Shown here: in pieces, positions 47,517 through 58,136 of the stretch
How the letters are laid out: each line of letters starts with the position of its first letter
How positions within the stretch are numbered: position 1 is the stretch's first letter
DNA from: Entoloma clypeatum
Taxonomy: Eukaryota > Basidiomycota > Agaricomycetes > Agaricales > Entolomataceae
Assembly: GCA_963565915.1 (NCBI GenBank)
Contig: OY751491.1
Span: 682,001 to 746,000 of the forward strand
DNA length: 64,000 nucleotides
Direction: 5' to 3'
The notes under the pieces: generated by a model
What the model was told of the DNA's origin: nothing
Seen by the model: only the letters and a program-made list of their open reading frames with translations
Databases searched by the model: none
Program-made: the position numbers and the translations under genes

Positions 47517-47805
47517 TGTTGAGGCGACGCTAAGTCAAACGACGTCGCGAGCCCAGACTTAGGAGCGAAGTGGAAAGATGGTAAGAGAACTGTATTGCCA
47601 AGAGACCCAGCGGAAATCTCAAGAGAACAAGCTATCGAATACAAGTGAAAGTACCCTACTTATATATGTAAATTCCATGAGGCTGCGTTGTGGCAGCTTC
47701 ATGCTGCGCGATAATGACAAGATGTCCTCATGTATGATATGATGTAGATAAGATAAGATCAAGATAAGATAAGATAAAGTAAAAAGTGAGAATACGATCA
47801 TAACA
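47517..47805 (-). repeat. Element B 5' LTR
   Basis: 289 bp, near-identical to 41637-41921 (4-bp difference near TATATA plus a few substitutions), followed by TSD AGGAC (47806-47810). The close LTRs indicate a recent insertion. Confidence 0.92.
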
Positions 47806-48204
47806 AGGACCGATCGCCCCTCAAAGAAACTTGATGCACTCCGACATGGACCATTCAAAGTCCTAGAGAAGAAAGGAGCTAGTGCGTACCTTCTTGATCT
47901 TCCGAAGACTTGGAAGATGATTCACCCGGTGTTCAACGAGACCCTGTTGTCACCATATGAAACTCCGAAGTACGCCATCCAGAAAATGAAACCAGCCCCT
48001 GATCCGATCATTGTCGAAGGATGAGAAGAGTACCATGTGTCTACAATCCTAGACTCTCAAAAGTTCCACGGAAAGATCCAGTACCTCGTCCAGTGGGAAG
48101 GATATGGTCCAGAAGAGAACACATGGGAACCTCGAGCTAATGTTCAGAACGCTCAAGATTTGATCCGTGATTTCCATCGGCAGAACCCGTCTCACCCACG
48201 ATAA
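47806..48204 (+). pseudogene. Copy C integrase C-terminus and chromodomain, after element B
   Basis: Resumes at the AGGAC repeat: [36 protein letters not shown], then the chromodomain [27 protein letters not shown] with the Trp kept. A TGA at 48022 (VEG*EEYHV) is CGA in copy A. The stop near 48204 precedes the accessory ORF by ~135 bp. Confidence 0.85.
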
Positions 48205-48338
48205 AAGACAGCTCTCAGAATCCATGACAAGTATCGACCTCATCAGTCAACCACACACCGAGTTCCCCGCTCTAGTCCTTTCCCCTGCCCAATATAGCCT
48301 CCCCCTTCTTCTTCTATCTCTCAACCATCCTCGCCGCC

Positions 48339-48710
48339 ATGTCCAACACCACCGTTACCTCCACCTCCACCACCGACATCAACCCTGCCATCGTAGCCCT
48401 CATGAACGAAGCACTCTCCATGAGAGACCAAATCCATGCTCTCGAAACTTCCCTTGCTGACCTCCTCCATCGCCAGATGCACATCCGGCTTCACTCGCTG
48501 TCCAACCTACCCGTCGCCCCGAGTCCCGAGGAGAAACAAATTCTCGGAAATTACACCAGCACCCTCGTAATCGAGAATCGACGTATTCGGCTGGCTATCA
48601 AAGGCCTCGAACTCGCCGTAGCCATCAACGAGGTGTTGATATATGATTGGAGCCTCAAGGAAAGTCCGAACTGGTCCGATCCCGGCAACAACGAGGGATG
48701 GGGACAGTGA
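48339..48710 (+). CDS. 123-aa accessory ORF (copy C)
   Basis: Same protein as at 6280-6651, intact. Lies between the chromodomain and the polypurine tract (48731-48744). See the copy A entry for composition. Confidence 0.65.
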   Translation: MSNTTVTSTSTTDINPAIVALMNEALSMRDQIHALETSLADLLHRQMHIRLHSLSNLPVAPSPEEKQILGNYTSTLVIENRRIRLAIKGLELAVAINEVLIYDWSLKESPNWSDPGNNEGWGQ

Positions 48711-48744
48711 CTCTGTGAGGACACAGAGCTTGGAGAGGGGAACA

Positions 48745-49146
48745 TGTTACGGACTCTACGGTATGAGGACCACATCATATCTTTTACTTATCAGCCCGAC
48801 TCGGCGCCCTCTTACGAACTTACTATGTCTAATGTCTACTTTCGCAACCTTCGATTCCCAGTCTGACTCATTACATTACTTCCTCGTCCCCTTTAGTATA
48901 CTTCGCTCCCGTGCTGACTCACTTTCCGCAGTCAGCTTACTCACTGTACATAGCCTTCCGCAGTCGCCTTACTCATGCGCACTGCCTTCCGCAGTACTGA
49001 CTCATCCGCTACTGCCTATAGTCAGTACCTATATAAACCTCTTGTACTGTAGTAGATTCCTTAGATTTAGCAATCACTTTGCTCTTCGCCTTTCCACTTT
49101 CCTGCATACTCTGCCTGAACCTTGGAACGGTTTGTTAAGCATAACA
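48745..49146 (+). repeat. Internal chromovirus LTR in copy C (3' type)
   Basis: 402 bp, matching 5844-6245 (inverted) almost base for base, including CTACTGCC and CTGCCTGAACC variants absent from 50723-51124. TGACTCA at 48864, 48915 and 48998. It is followed not by the TSD of copy C but by the flank of copy A. Confidence 0.9.
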
Positions 49147-50658
49147 ACAACTGGCAGGATTCTGTGGGTGCAGGCTAAACCATCTGGGGGTCACCTGGAT
49201 TACACCACGAAACCAAGCAAAAAAAAAAAAATTAACAGATGTCTCCCCACACATTTACAGATATTAGGCAAGATTCCTGTTTTATTCGGAACAGTGGGTT
49301 GACCATGGATCCATCGGGGGAAAAGCCCAAAGGGGCTGGATCCAGCTAGATCTAATCTAATTTCCCCAACTGGAAATATGATCCCATTTTGACTGGGTGC
49401 CACAGCCAATGTTGCTACTGAATGGTTGCCCTCCGGTGCTTGATCATATCGAAACAGCATGCCTACAAACACAGGGGAACCTGGGTAAGATACTCACATT
49501 GGAGGAGAGAAGAGCGAGAAGAGCATTGATGAAGGTACTTGGGTAAAAGTCCTGTAATTGCAGATACAGATACATTGAGTATTTATACCTACAAGAATGC
49601 GCAGAGACCATGTACAAAACAAGTACAAACTGAGTCCTGTCGCAGAACCATAAACTCATGTATATGGTAATATGTGACTTATAGTCACATAGTGTGACAA
49701 GCATGTGATGTGACACAACATGACATATGTTATGCACGTCTGACACATATCTAATGAGTCAGGGATCTAGAGGGCACTCTAACTATAGGTGGAGCACAGA
49801 CCTAACCTATCTGAGTTCGAAATACTTACCTTTTTTGTCCATGAGATAACTCGGCCAAACAACGAACCGAATTCCAACTCACACCCTTCAACGTCGACAA
49901 TGCTGCCGATAGCAACCACCAACGACCCTCCAAAGTGCCGAGGATGACCTCCCAGGATGGAGAACAGTTGTGACACAGGGAAAGACGGCTGACCAGCTGG
50001 CAGGCCACGTGAGGACGCAGCCAAACCCCAACTGCTGCAGTCTCATCCCCCTTCGCGCCCAACGGCCGTACTTCACACTTAATGGCCTCCCTTCACGCCC
50101 AACGGTCGTCCCTCACACCCAATGGCTGCATCTCGTCCCCTTTCGCACCCAACGGCCGTACTTCACACTTAACGGTGTCCTTCATGCCCAACGCCCACAT
50201 CTCATCCCCCTTCATGCCCAATGGCTGTACCTCTGCCAAACCGCCTCCCTTCGCACCTAACGGTTGTCCCTCACACCCAACCGCCACGTCTCGTCCGCCT
50301 TTGCGCCCAACAGCCATCCTTCACGCCCAACCGCCGCGTCTCATGCCCCTTCGTGCCCAACTGTCGTACCTCACGCCCAACGGCCATGTCTCGTCCCCCT
50401 GTCATGCCCAATGGTCGTACCTTTGCTCCCAATGGCTGTACCTCTGCCTAACGGCCTCTCTTCGCACCCAATGGCCATACCTGCAGCTGGGTTTTGACTC
50501 GACGGTGGGCAGTGTTAGTTGTCAGCGAGGTTGGTGAGGACAGTTACATATGAGGACTTATAATTTAGCTATTAAGCAGTAAAATACATGGGCAGCCAGG
50601 TCCTGCCAGTTTCTCAGATAAATGAATTTCTTTCTTTTCTCAGAACATTGCCTGGACA
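49147..50658. repeat. Copy of the 4332-5843 flank inside chromovirus C
   Basis: Exact-looking inverted copy: matching coordinates sum to 54990. It includes the T-type minisatellite (50040-50490) and the LTR-like leader (49444-49800). The match ends at CCTGGACA (50651-50658), where chromovirus tail sequence resumes. Confidence 0.9.
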
Positions 50659-51124
50659 GATCCTGGCAACGAGGGATGGGGACAGTGACTCTGTGAGGAC
50701 ACAGAGCTTGGAGAGGGGAACATGTTACGGACTCTACGGTATGAGGACCACATCATATCTTTTACTTATCAGCCCGACTCGGCGCCCTCTTACGAACTTA
50801 CTATGTCTAATGTCTACTTTCGCAACCTTCGATTCCCAGTCTGACTCATTACATTACTTCCTCGTCCCCTTTAGTATACTTCGCTCCCGTGCTGACTCAC
50901 TTTCCGCAGTCAGCTTACTCACTGTACATAGCCTTCCGCAGTCGCCTTACTCATGCACACTGCCTTCCGCAGTACTGACTCATCCGCTACCGCCTATAGT
51001 CAGTACCTATATAAACCTCTTGTACTGTAGTAGATTCCTTAGATTTAGCAATCACTTTGCTCTTCGCCTTTCCACTTTCCTGCATACTCTGCCCGAACCT
51101 TGGAATGGTTTGTTAAGCATAACA
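50659..51124 (+). repeat. Chromovirus tail, polypurine tract and terminal 3' LTR of copy C
   Basis: 50659-50722 repeats the sequence upstream of the polypurine tract (CAACGAGGGATGGGGACAG...GGAGAGGGGAACA) already present at 48676-48744. The LTR is 50723-51124 (402 bp, 3' type) and is followed by TSD TCCAT (51125-51129). Confidence 0.88.
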
Positions 51125-51129
51125 TCCAT

Positions 51130-52419
51130 CAAATCTTGGAGCAACCAGAACTGGCTGTGAAACGAGGATCAGCTTAAGTTTTAGGAAGGTGCGAGTGTGC
51201 TCCTCTGTCCATATGTCCTTCAACTTGTATGCTTTCATCATCTGTTGGTATAAGCTCTTCTTGGCTCCCGCTGGTACTCCTACTCCCTTCAGGATATCTC
51301 GCAGTGGGCTTTCTATCTGTGCATACCCCTGGATGAGATCACGGAAGTATGCTGTTAGACCAAGAAACCCTTCTAGATGAGAGGCATCAGCCGGTATAGG
51401 CCAGTTAACTATAGCGCTTAGCTTGGCGGGGTCCGGCGATACTCCGTCAGGTCCCACGGTTGATCCTGCAAAGACTGCCTTTGTCATGAATAGGCGCAAC
51501 TTGCTAGGAGATAGTGAAAGCTTTTCCCTTCGGACCTGTTCAAGAATAATACATAGCTTTATCATTCCTTCCTCAAATGTGTCCGATGCCGAGCCTCCGT
51601 CATCGACAAAAAGTTCGAACGTCCCATCTGCCGTTAAATCATGGGTCTTGGTCGCCATCATATTTCCGAATTCAGACGGTGCACCCGTGATACCGAACGG
51701 CATTCGTTGATATGCCCAGTAGCCTCTGCCTTTGACGAAGAAGCAAAGGTATGGTTGTGACTCCTCATCAACCGCAATATGGTAGAACCCAGCTGCAAAG
51801 TCAAATACGTGGATATAACGGTGTCCCGACAATCTCAGTTGTTTCGCCCGGATGTCGCCTTGAAGGACGGGGCGATCTTTGTGACTTTGTTAACCTCATT
51901 GAAATTCTGGCAAATTCAGTACTTAGCTGGTTGCGATATTTCGTTCTCTCAATCTACACTTTCTGGTCTTGGTGGCAAGTTGGGGATTGGGTCGAGGCCA
52001 TGAGCAACACACTGGTCATTGAGCTTTTGTAGCAGCTCCTCAATCGTGAGTCCACATCCATGGTGCTCCTTCTGTGCAAGGACCGTCGGTGATACACACT
52101 TAACCTCCCTAGGGTGTATTTGTTGTATTATCTCTGCTGCTGCCATGTCATCAAGCTGTTTATTGAGGGATGTCCGCTTGGCAGGGTTGTACGTGCGCAG
52201 GGGGATTTTCTTCGAGAGCACCGTGTCCTCCGGGATTTCAAGCTTGTGCTTATAGCCCGGAACAGCATTGACCTCACTAATTGAAAGTGCAAAGCAATCA
52301 GCGAACTCAGCAATGACACTTCTCACTTGCTTTTCTTCCTCCTCCGATATGTCCGATCCTATCTGTACTACCCGCTGAATCTCTGCAACCCGTCTGGCAT
52401 GAATGGGTCTGAGTTGCAC
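51130..52419 (-). pseudogene. Element D reverse transcriptase
   Basis: 52419-51949 gives the N-terminal RT (KHKLEIPEDTVLSKKIPLRTY), and 51832-51130 the palm (HVFDFAAGFYHIAVDE, QRMPFGITGAPSEFGNMM, ELFVDDGGSAS; FVDD in place of YxDD) and thumb. A frame break lies near 51840-51950. It ends at RFDG, where copy C was inserted, and continues at 36190. Confidence 0.82.
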
Positions 52420-53047
52420 GTGAATAGGCTTGGTGATTTTGTAGTAACCATGTGCACATCCTCAATTTTCTCTGGTACAGAACTCAGCGGGGGATCTGCT
52501 CCTGGAGAGCCCCCGTTTACGGCCTTCGCATTCTCTAATATCACCATATTCGGTGGTGAGGTTGACCGTATTGAAACCCGGTCCTCATGGTAGTCGTGTA
52601 TGGCCATGAATGCGCTCAATAGCAGCTTGCCAAGGAGAATGTCCCATGCACCCTGACTGTCGAAAACCTCCATTGCTACTACTTTTCTAATGCCCCCAAT
52701 CTCCACCCTTCCTTCCCATCTTGCATGTGACGGAATGACTGCTCCATTTGCCATGCGGAGCTGTGTTAGGGGACTACCCTCTTGCATTCCCGTCGTACGC
52801 TGTGATGGTCGGCCAGGCCACATCCATGGCACTCCCTTGACCCAGGTGCTAGCGTTCCCGGGGTTACAGGAAATCCGCTCTCCTCATCCACCCATCCTCC
52901 CTGACCGTGCAGCTTCTCCCATGCTCCTATTTGCTCGTCCCACTCTGTTTTCGCCGTCTTCATCGGCCACTTCGCCAGGGCCACCATGACTGGTGCGCGC
53001 TTCTCCTCTGGCGTCCTTTCTGGCCCTGGGTTAGGTCGGCGTCTTGG
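52420..53047 (-). pseudogene. Element D protease and zinc-knuckle region
   Basis: 52987-52766 includes CHGCGLADHHSVRREC, a CCHC-like knuckle. 52832-52420 includes GRVEIGGIRKVVAMEVFDS and WDILLGKLLLSAF, a degenerate retropepsin fold without a clear DSG. The reading frame shifts between the two. Usual gag-pol junction for this lineage. Confidence 0.6.
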
Positions 53048-53983
53048 CTATGTTGCGGCATAGCCACCTCTTGCAGGTCTGTAATCGGCTCTCACTGGCG
53101 TGGCTGGCTGTGGCGTGGAGCTTGTTGACGTGGAGGTGATGCTTGTCCTACTGAAATGGCTGGTGAGTTCATCAACGCGGGCTGCGGACTGTCGTCGATC
53201 TCCTTCAATCCTCACTATCCTCGCTTCCAACGCTTCCTCCCGTGCCTTCTCTTCCAGCTCCCACTTAACCTTCTCTACGATGTATACTGGGTCGATCTCC
53301 TTGATCGCCTTCACGAACGCCATCCAATTCAGTTGGTCCATGCTGACCTTGTCTTTTAGGATGCTCGGCATGTTCTTCCAGACGGAGGCTATGTATGTGG
53401 CGCTGGTTGTGACCTTCAACTTGCATGCGAGGCCCATTGCCATGTCTGCAAGCCAGATATGCGCGTGTGTTTCAACCCCGTTGACTTTCTTCCTCACGAT
53501 TAGGTCCTTCGCCTCGAGCCTGAGTGCCAGTAGCTTGTTCTCGTTTTCTATATTCGTTGCCTGCACCTTGTCAACCGTTGGGAAGTTCTCGAGGAATGCT
53601 TTCCTGAGCAAGTCCCATGTCGTGTGTTTGGTGTAGTCAACATTGTACCAGTCGTCTGCAGGTGAACCAGCCTTGAGGTAGTCTGATAATGCTGTGATGA
53701 TCTCCGCGTCTGCTTTGATCAACAATGTTTGCATTACGACATTAAAGTTCTTGACAAACTGTGTAGATGTGATTTCGTCGGTGGAATCGCCCGTGAATGA
53801 AGGGATGACGAGGGTGGTTGCCATAATGTGGTTGACAGGTTTGACGGGGTGTAGGATTGGAGGTGTGGGGTCGCTCGGGGGTGTGATTGCAGGGATCATC
53901 GTCGGCGGGAGTGGTGATGGTGGGGGTGTTACTGAAGAGGTTGATGTGGGTGATGTCTCTTGTGTCATTTTTAGTGGAAGCAT
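53048..53983 (-). CDS. Element D Gag
   Basis: 311 aa from ATG at 53983. Pro/Thr-rich N-terminus, a capsid-like region (VIPSFTGDSTDEITSTQFV, WDLLRKAFLENFPTVDK) and a coiled-coil-like stretch (VKWELEEKAREEALEARIV). It may be fused to the zinc-knuckle region by a frameshift at its end. Confidence 0.72.
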   Translation of the reverse strand: MLPLKMTQETSPTSTSSVTPPPSPLPPTMIPAITPPSDPTPPILHPVKPVNHIMATTLVIPSFTGDSTDEITSTQFVKNFNVVMQTLLIKADAEIITALSDYLKAGSPADDWYNVDYTKHTTWDLLRKAFLENFPTVDKVQATNIENENKLLALRLEAKDLIVRKKVNGVETHAHIWLADMAMGLACKLKVTTSATYIASVWKNMPSILKDKVSMDQLNWMAFVKAIKEIDPVYIVEKVKWELEEKAREEALEARIVRIEGDRRQSAARVDELTSHFSRTSITSTSTSSTPQPATPVRADYRPARGGYAAT

Positions 53984-54248
53984 GTGTGAGGGTTGAAGGG
54001 CAGGTATGCACGAGGCAATCAGCGGTTTGAATGGATATAAACCTCATGGAGTCTTCTTTTGCGGCGTCTCCGGCAGAAACACCAGTGTCCCGAGTTGTCG
54101 TTTCAGCATGGTAGGGTTGAATCAGTGGGTAGTTTATCTTGTTTATCGTTGCTCGCCTTTGAATCACAATTTTGCCGTGTGTTTTTGCCTGGTGTTTTCA
54201 ACGTGTTCGTGTAGTCTTCTGTCTCCTGTTTTGGTTGTAGTGGATCGG

Positions 54249-54381
54249 GATCACGCTCTCATCACCACGTGGAGAGGTGGGAGTGGTCAGGCAGGCTCGG
54301 AGCAAGGCTCAACGAGGGACAGCAAAGGTCGCAGATGGATCACAGATGATGGATGATGCTCTATCTACGACACACGGTTCA
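54249..54381 (-). repeat. Element D 5' LTR and tRNA-type primer site
   Basis: The LTR is 54381-54270. After a 2-bp spacer, TGGTGATGAGAGCGTGATC (54267-54249, minus) is the complement of a tRNA 3' end finishing in CCA, a standard primer site. D is thus tRNA-primed, unlike the other two Ty3/Gypsy families here. 53984-54248 is leader. Confidence 0.65.
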
Positions 54382-54967
54382 TGTGTTTTAAATTATTAGT
54401 GTATTACCATAGTTACGACCAGTCGGTTTGGTCTCAGTCTATCATATTTCTGAGTGATTGAAAGACCGGTCCAGTCTCGGTCCACCCATTTTTGGGGCAA
54501 AAAACCGAACCAAACCGAACCCTCAAACACTAGTATGGACACAGTGACTCTTACATTGATATCTCGGTATTATCAGTAGTTGTAATGATTAGATGTAGGA
54601 ATCATAGATGAATAAAAACAAGACATGCTAGAGGAGAAATGGTGCGACGAGAAATTCACACTCCATTTGAAATACAACTGATGAACTGGGAAATGAACAG
54701 TGCACTCAATTCTAAATTGACAGTTCATGGTGTTTCCTGACCATCAAAAGCAGAAAACGAACTGAACGATGAACTGAATTAAGAATTGAACACCCCTAGT
54801 GGGGGCTCATGGGCTCATTGTCGCTTGTGGCGATGGTTGCCATTGATGCAATATTGATGGCTCGTGAAAAATTTGATCCAATCCTGTCGACTTGTCAGCT
54901 CGTGGCTCGTTCAAGTTTAAGCTTGTTCAAGCTCGTACGAGTGGAAACAAGCAGAAACAAGTAAATT
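54382..54967. other. Flank between D and H, with small repeats
   Basis: 54415-54530 carries the ACCGGTC-type repeat also seen at 18500-18703. The rest is AT-rich with GAACTGAAC-like words near 54700-54800. No ORF. Confidence 0.35.
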
Positions 54968-54989
54968 AGGGTCTGTTTGAAACTGGCTT

Positions 54990-55284
54990 AGCCGAGATAT
55001 TTTTTGAACGAATGTGCCAAGGATTATTTGAAACCTTGTTGAGGATGCCCCATGCAATGATATCTTGAGCAAACGTGTTGCCATCATGTGTCACATCCGC
55101 AAGGAGAAGTTCATGATCATGTGACTGAATCGTACCTGTTGCATCATCGCCCACCATCATCCTCCTGGGTTTCTCGAGGACCTGTAAGTTTGCGACAAGT
55201 TTTTCTGCTGCAAATCAGCCTATTTTCTGTTGCCCATCTATGGAGAGAGTCTGCATTTCCAAATGCTAGGCTAACTACAACAGG
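54990..55284. repeat. 295-bp flank segment X, copy 1
   Basis: Near-identical to 60445-60739 (offset 5455). Both copies run directly into an LTR in the same orientation and end in ACAGG. Part of element H. Confidence 0.92.
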
Positions 55285-55686
55285 TGTTATGCTTAACAAA
55301 CCGTTCCAAGGTTCGGGCAGAGTATGCAGGAAAGTGGAAAGGCGAAGAGCAAAGTGATTGCTAAATCTAAGGAATCTACTACAGTACAAGAGGTTTATAT
55401 AGGTACTGACTATAGGCGGTAGCGGATGAGTCAGTACTGCGGAAGGCAGTGCGCATGAGTAAGGCGACTGCGGAAGGCTATGTACAGTGAGTAAGCTGAC
55501 TGCGGAAAGTGAGTCAGCACGGGAGCGAAGTATACTAAAGGGGACGAGGAAGTAATGTAATGAGTCAGACTGGGAATCGAAGGTTGCGAAAGTAGACATT
55601 AGACATAGTAAGTTCGTAAGAGGGCGCCGAGTCGGGCTGATAAGTAAAAGATATGATGTGGTCCTCATACCGTAGAGTCCGTAACA
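55285..55686 (-). repeat. Chromovirus 3' LTR, copy G (3' type)
   Basis: 402 bp, preceded by ACAGG (55280-55284). 3'-type U3 with three TGACTCA motifs. Polypurine tract at 55687-55700. Confidence 0.9.
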
Positions 55687-55710
55687 TGTTCCCCTCTCCA
55701 AGCTCTGTGT

Positions 55711-56082
55711 CCTCACAGAGTCACTGTCCCTGTTGCCGGGATCGGACCAGTTCGGACTTTCCTTGAGGCTCCAATCATATATCAACACCTCGTTGATGGC
55801 TACGGCGAGTTCGAGGCCTTTGATAGCCAGCCGAATACGTCGATTCTCGATTACGAGGGTGCTGGTGTAATTTCCGAGAATTTGTTTTTCCTTGGGACTC
55901 GGGGCGACGGGTAGGTTGGACAGCGAGTGAAGCCGGATATGCATCTGGCAATGGAGGAGGTCGGCAAGGGAAGTTTCGAGAGCATGGATTTGGTCTCTCA
56001 TGGAGAGTGCTTCGTTCATGAGGGCTACGATGGCAGGGTTGATGTCGGTGGTGGAGGTGGAGGTAACGGTGGTGTTGGACAT
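55711..56082 (-). CDS. Accessory ORF (copy G), stop lost
   Basis: Same start MSNTTVTSTSTTD at 56082. A small deletion after DPGN shifts it out of its normal GWGQ stop, so the frame runs on through the polypurine tract and the whole LTR to 55144. Three substitutions are visible against copy A (for example R to C in LLHRQMH). Confidence 0.6.
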
Positions 56083-56216
56083 GGCGGCGAGGATGGTTGA
56101 GAGATAGAAGAAGAAGGGGGAGGCTATATTGGGCAGGGAAAAGGACTAGAGCGGGGAACTCGGTGTGTGGTTGACTGATGAGGTCGATACTTGTCATGGA
56201 TTCTGAGAGCTGTCTT

Positions 56217-58136
56217 TTATCGTGGGTGAGACGGGTTCTGCCGATGGAAATCACGGATCAAATCTTGAGCGTTCTGAACATTAGCTCGAGGTTCCCATGT
56301 GTTCTCTTCTGGACCATATCCTTCCCACTGGACGAGGTACTGGATCTTTCCGTGGAACTTTTGAGAGTCTAGGATCGTAGACACATGGTACTCTTCTCGT
56401 CCTTCAACGATGATCAGATCAGGGGCTGGTTTCTTTTTCTGGATGGCGTACTTCGGAGTTTCATATGGTGACAACAGGGTCTCGTTGAACACAGGGTGAA
56501 TCATCTTCCAAGTCTTCGGAAGATCAAGAAGGTACGCGCTAGCTCCTTTCTTCTCTAGGACTTTGAATGGTCCATGTCGAAGTGCATCGAGTTTCTTTGA
56601 GGGGCAATCGGTCCTGATGTTAGTCCCTTCCAGCCACACCTTGTCTCCGATGCGGTAGTCCCGAGACGGACTTCGCCGTGTGTCAACTGTCTTCTTCATC
56701 TGATCCTGTGCTTGTTTCAGCGCAGCATTGGCTTCTTCTCATGCTTGTTTGAGTTTTTTCAAGAAGTCGTTGGCAGCCAGATTGGTATCTTCTAACACGA
56801 GCTCTCCCTTCCATGGATGTAAACCGTAGTTGAGGTAGAATGGGGTGTGCTTCATCGCCTGATGTTCTTTGTCATTGTACTGGAACTCTGCGATTGCAAT
56901 CTATTCAGCCCAATCATCCTGTAGATGGTTGACAAAGTTTCGTAAGAACGCCTCTGTCTCCTGATGCGATCACTCGGCCTGTCCGTCAGTCTGTGGGTGG
57001 TATGCAGTGGACAGGTTCCTCTTGATCCCTAGCATGTGGCAGAGTATCTCCATGAACTTCACGGCGAACTGCGGTCCCCTATTGCTGATGATCTTCTTGG
57101 GGATCCCATGAAGCTTCCATATCTGATCCCGATAGATCTTGGCTAATCCTTCAGCTGATAGTTCCACGGTTGTCGGAATGAGGTGAAGCATCTTCAAATG
57201 TCTATCCGTGATGACCAGAATTGCGTTTTTTCCATCAGATTCTGGTATTGGTCCCACGATGTCGATTCCTATGTCTTCCCATGGGTGACTTGGTGCTGCA
57301 TGGGGATGTAGCGGAGCATGTCGCTTTTGTCGGTTGATCTTGTTGCGTTGACAAGTGTCGCAACCCTTCACGTACTTCTTCACATCATGTAGTATGGTAG
57401 GCCACCAGTAGGTGCGAGTGAGGAGTTCATGTGTCCGGTACTGTCCTGGATGTCCAGCCACTGGTGCATCGTGTGACTCAAACATCAATTCTTGTCGTAA
57501 TTGTGGATCTGGCGGGACATAGACTCGTTCTCCTGCATAGGTGATCCCATTCTCCTGTTGATACCAATGAGGATTCTTTTTTAGGCCCTGCGCTACTTCT
57601 GTCTCCATGCAGTTTGAACCCTTGATGTGTGTGATCCACGGATTTTCAATGGTTGTGATGTTTCCAATTTTGATGGAATCAGATGTTTCACCCCCTTCAA
57701 AGAATTGTTCCTCCATGAACATCTCCATTTGTACCACATCTTCTGATTCCAACTGTTTCAAGAATAGTCCCTCCTTGAGCATTTGGTCACTGTCCTGTGG
57801 TTCGAGTTCCACTTCATACCAGGGTAAGCGTGACAGGATGTCTGCTTTTGCATTGGTCTTGCCGGGCACATGCTGTAATTCAAAGTCATAGTCTTGTAAC
57901 TTCATTTTCCAGCGTCGCTGTCGTTGATTTAGGTCCTGAGGACGACGGAAATATTCCAGGTTCTTGTGATCGGTCAAGATCTCGAAACGTTCTCTGGCTT
58001 CAAGCAGATAGTGTCTCCAATCTTTTAATGCTTCCACGACTGCCAGGAGTTCCTTGTCATATATCTCGTAATTCTGTTCGGCCGCGGACATGGTCCGCGA
58101 CAAGAACGCGATGGGGTGCCATTTGTCGTCTTGCTT
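56217..58136 (-). pseudogene. Chromovirus RNase H, integrase and chromodomain, copy G
   Basis: RNase H ([26 protein letters not shown]), integrase zinc site, [22 protein letters not shown] (the second catalytic Asp context SDRG is SNRG) and [10 protein letters not shown], then the chromodomain with NTWEP intact. Stops: TGA at 56971 (AE*SHQE) and 56738 (QA*EEAN), both CGA in copy C; TAG at 56901 (TGG in C) and 58138 (CAG in C). Confidence 0.85.
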
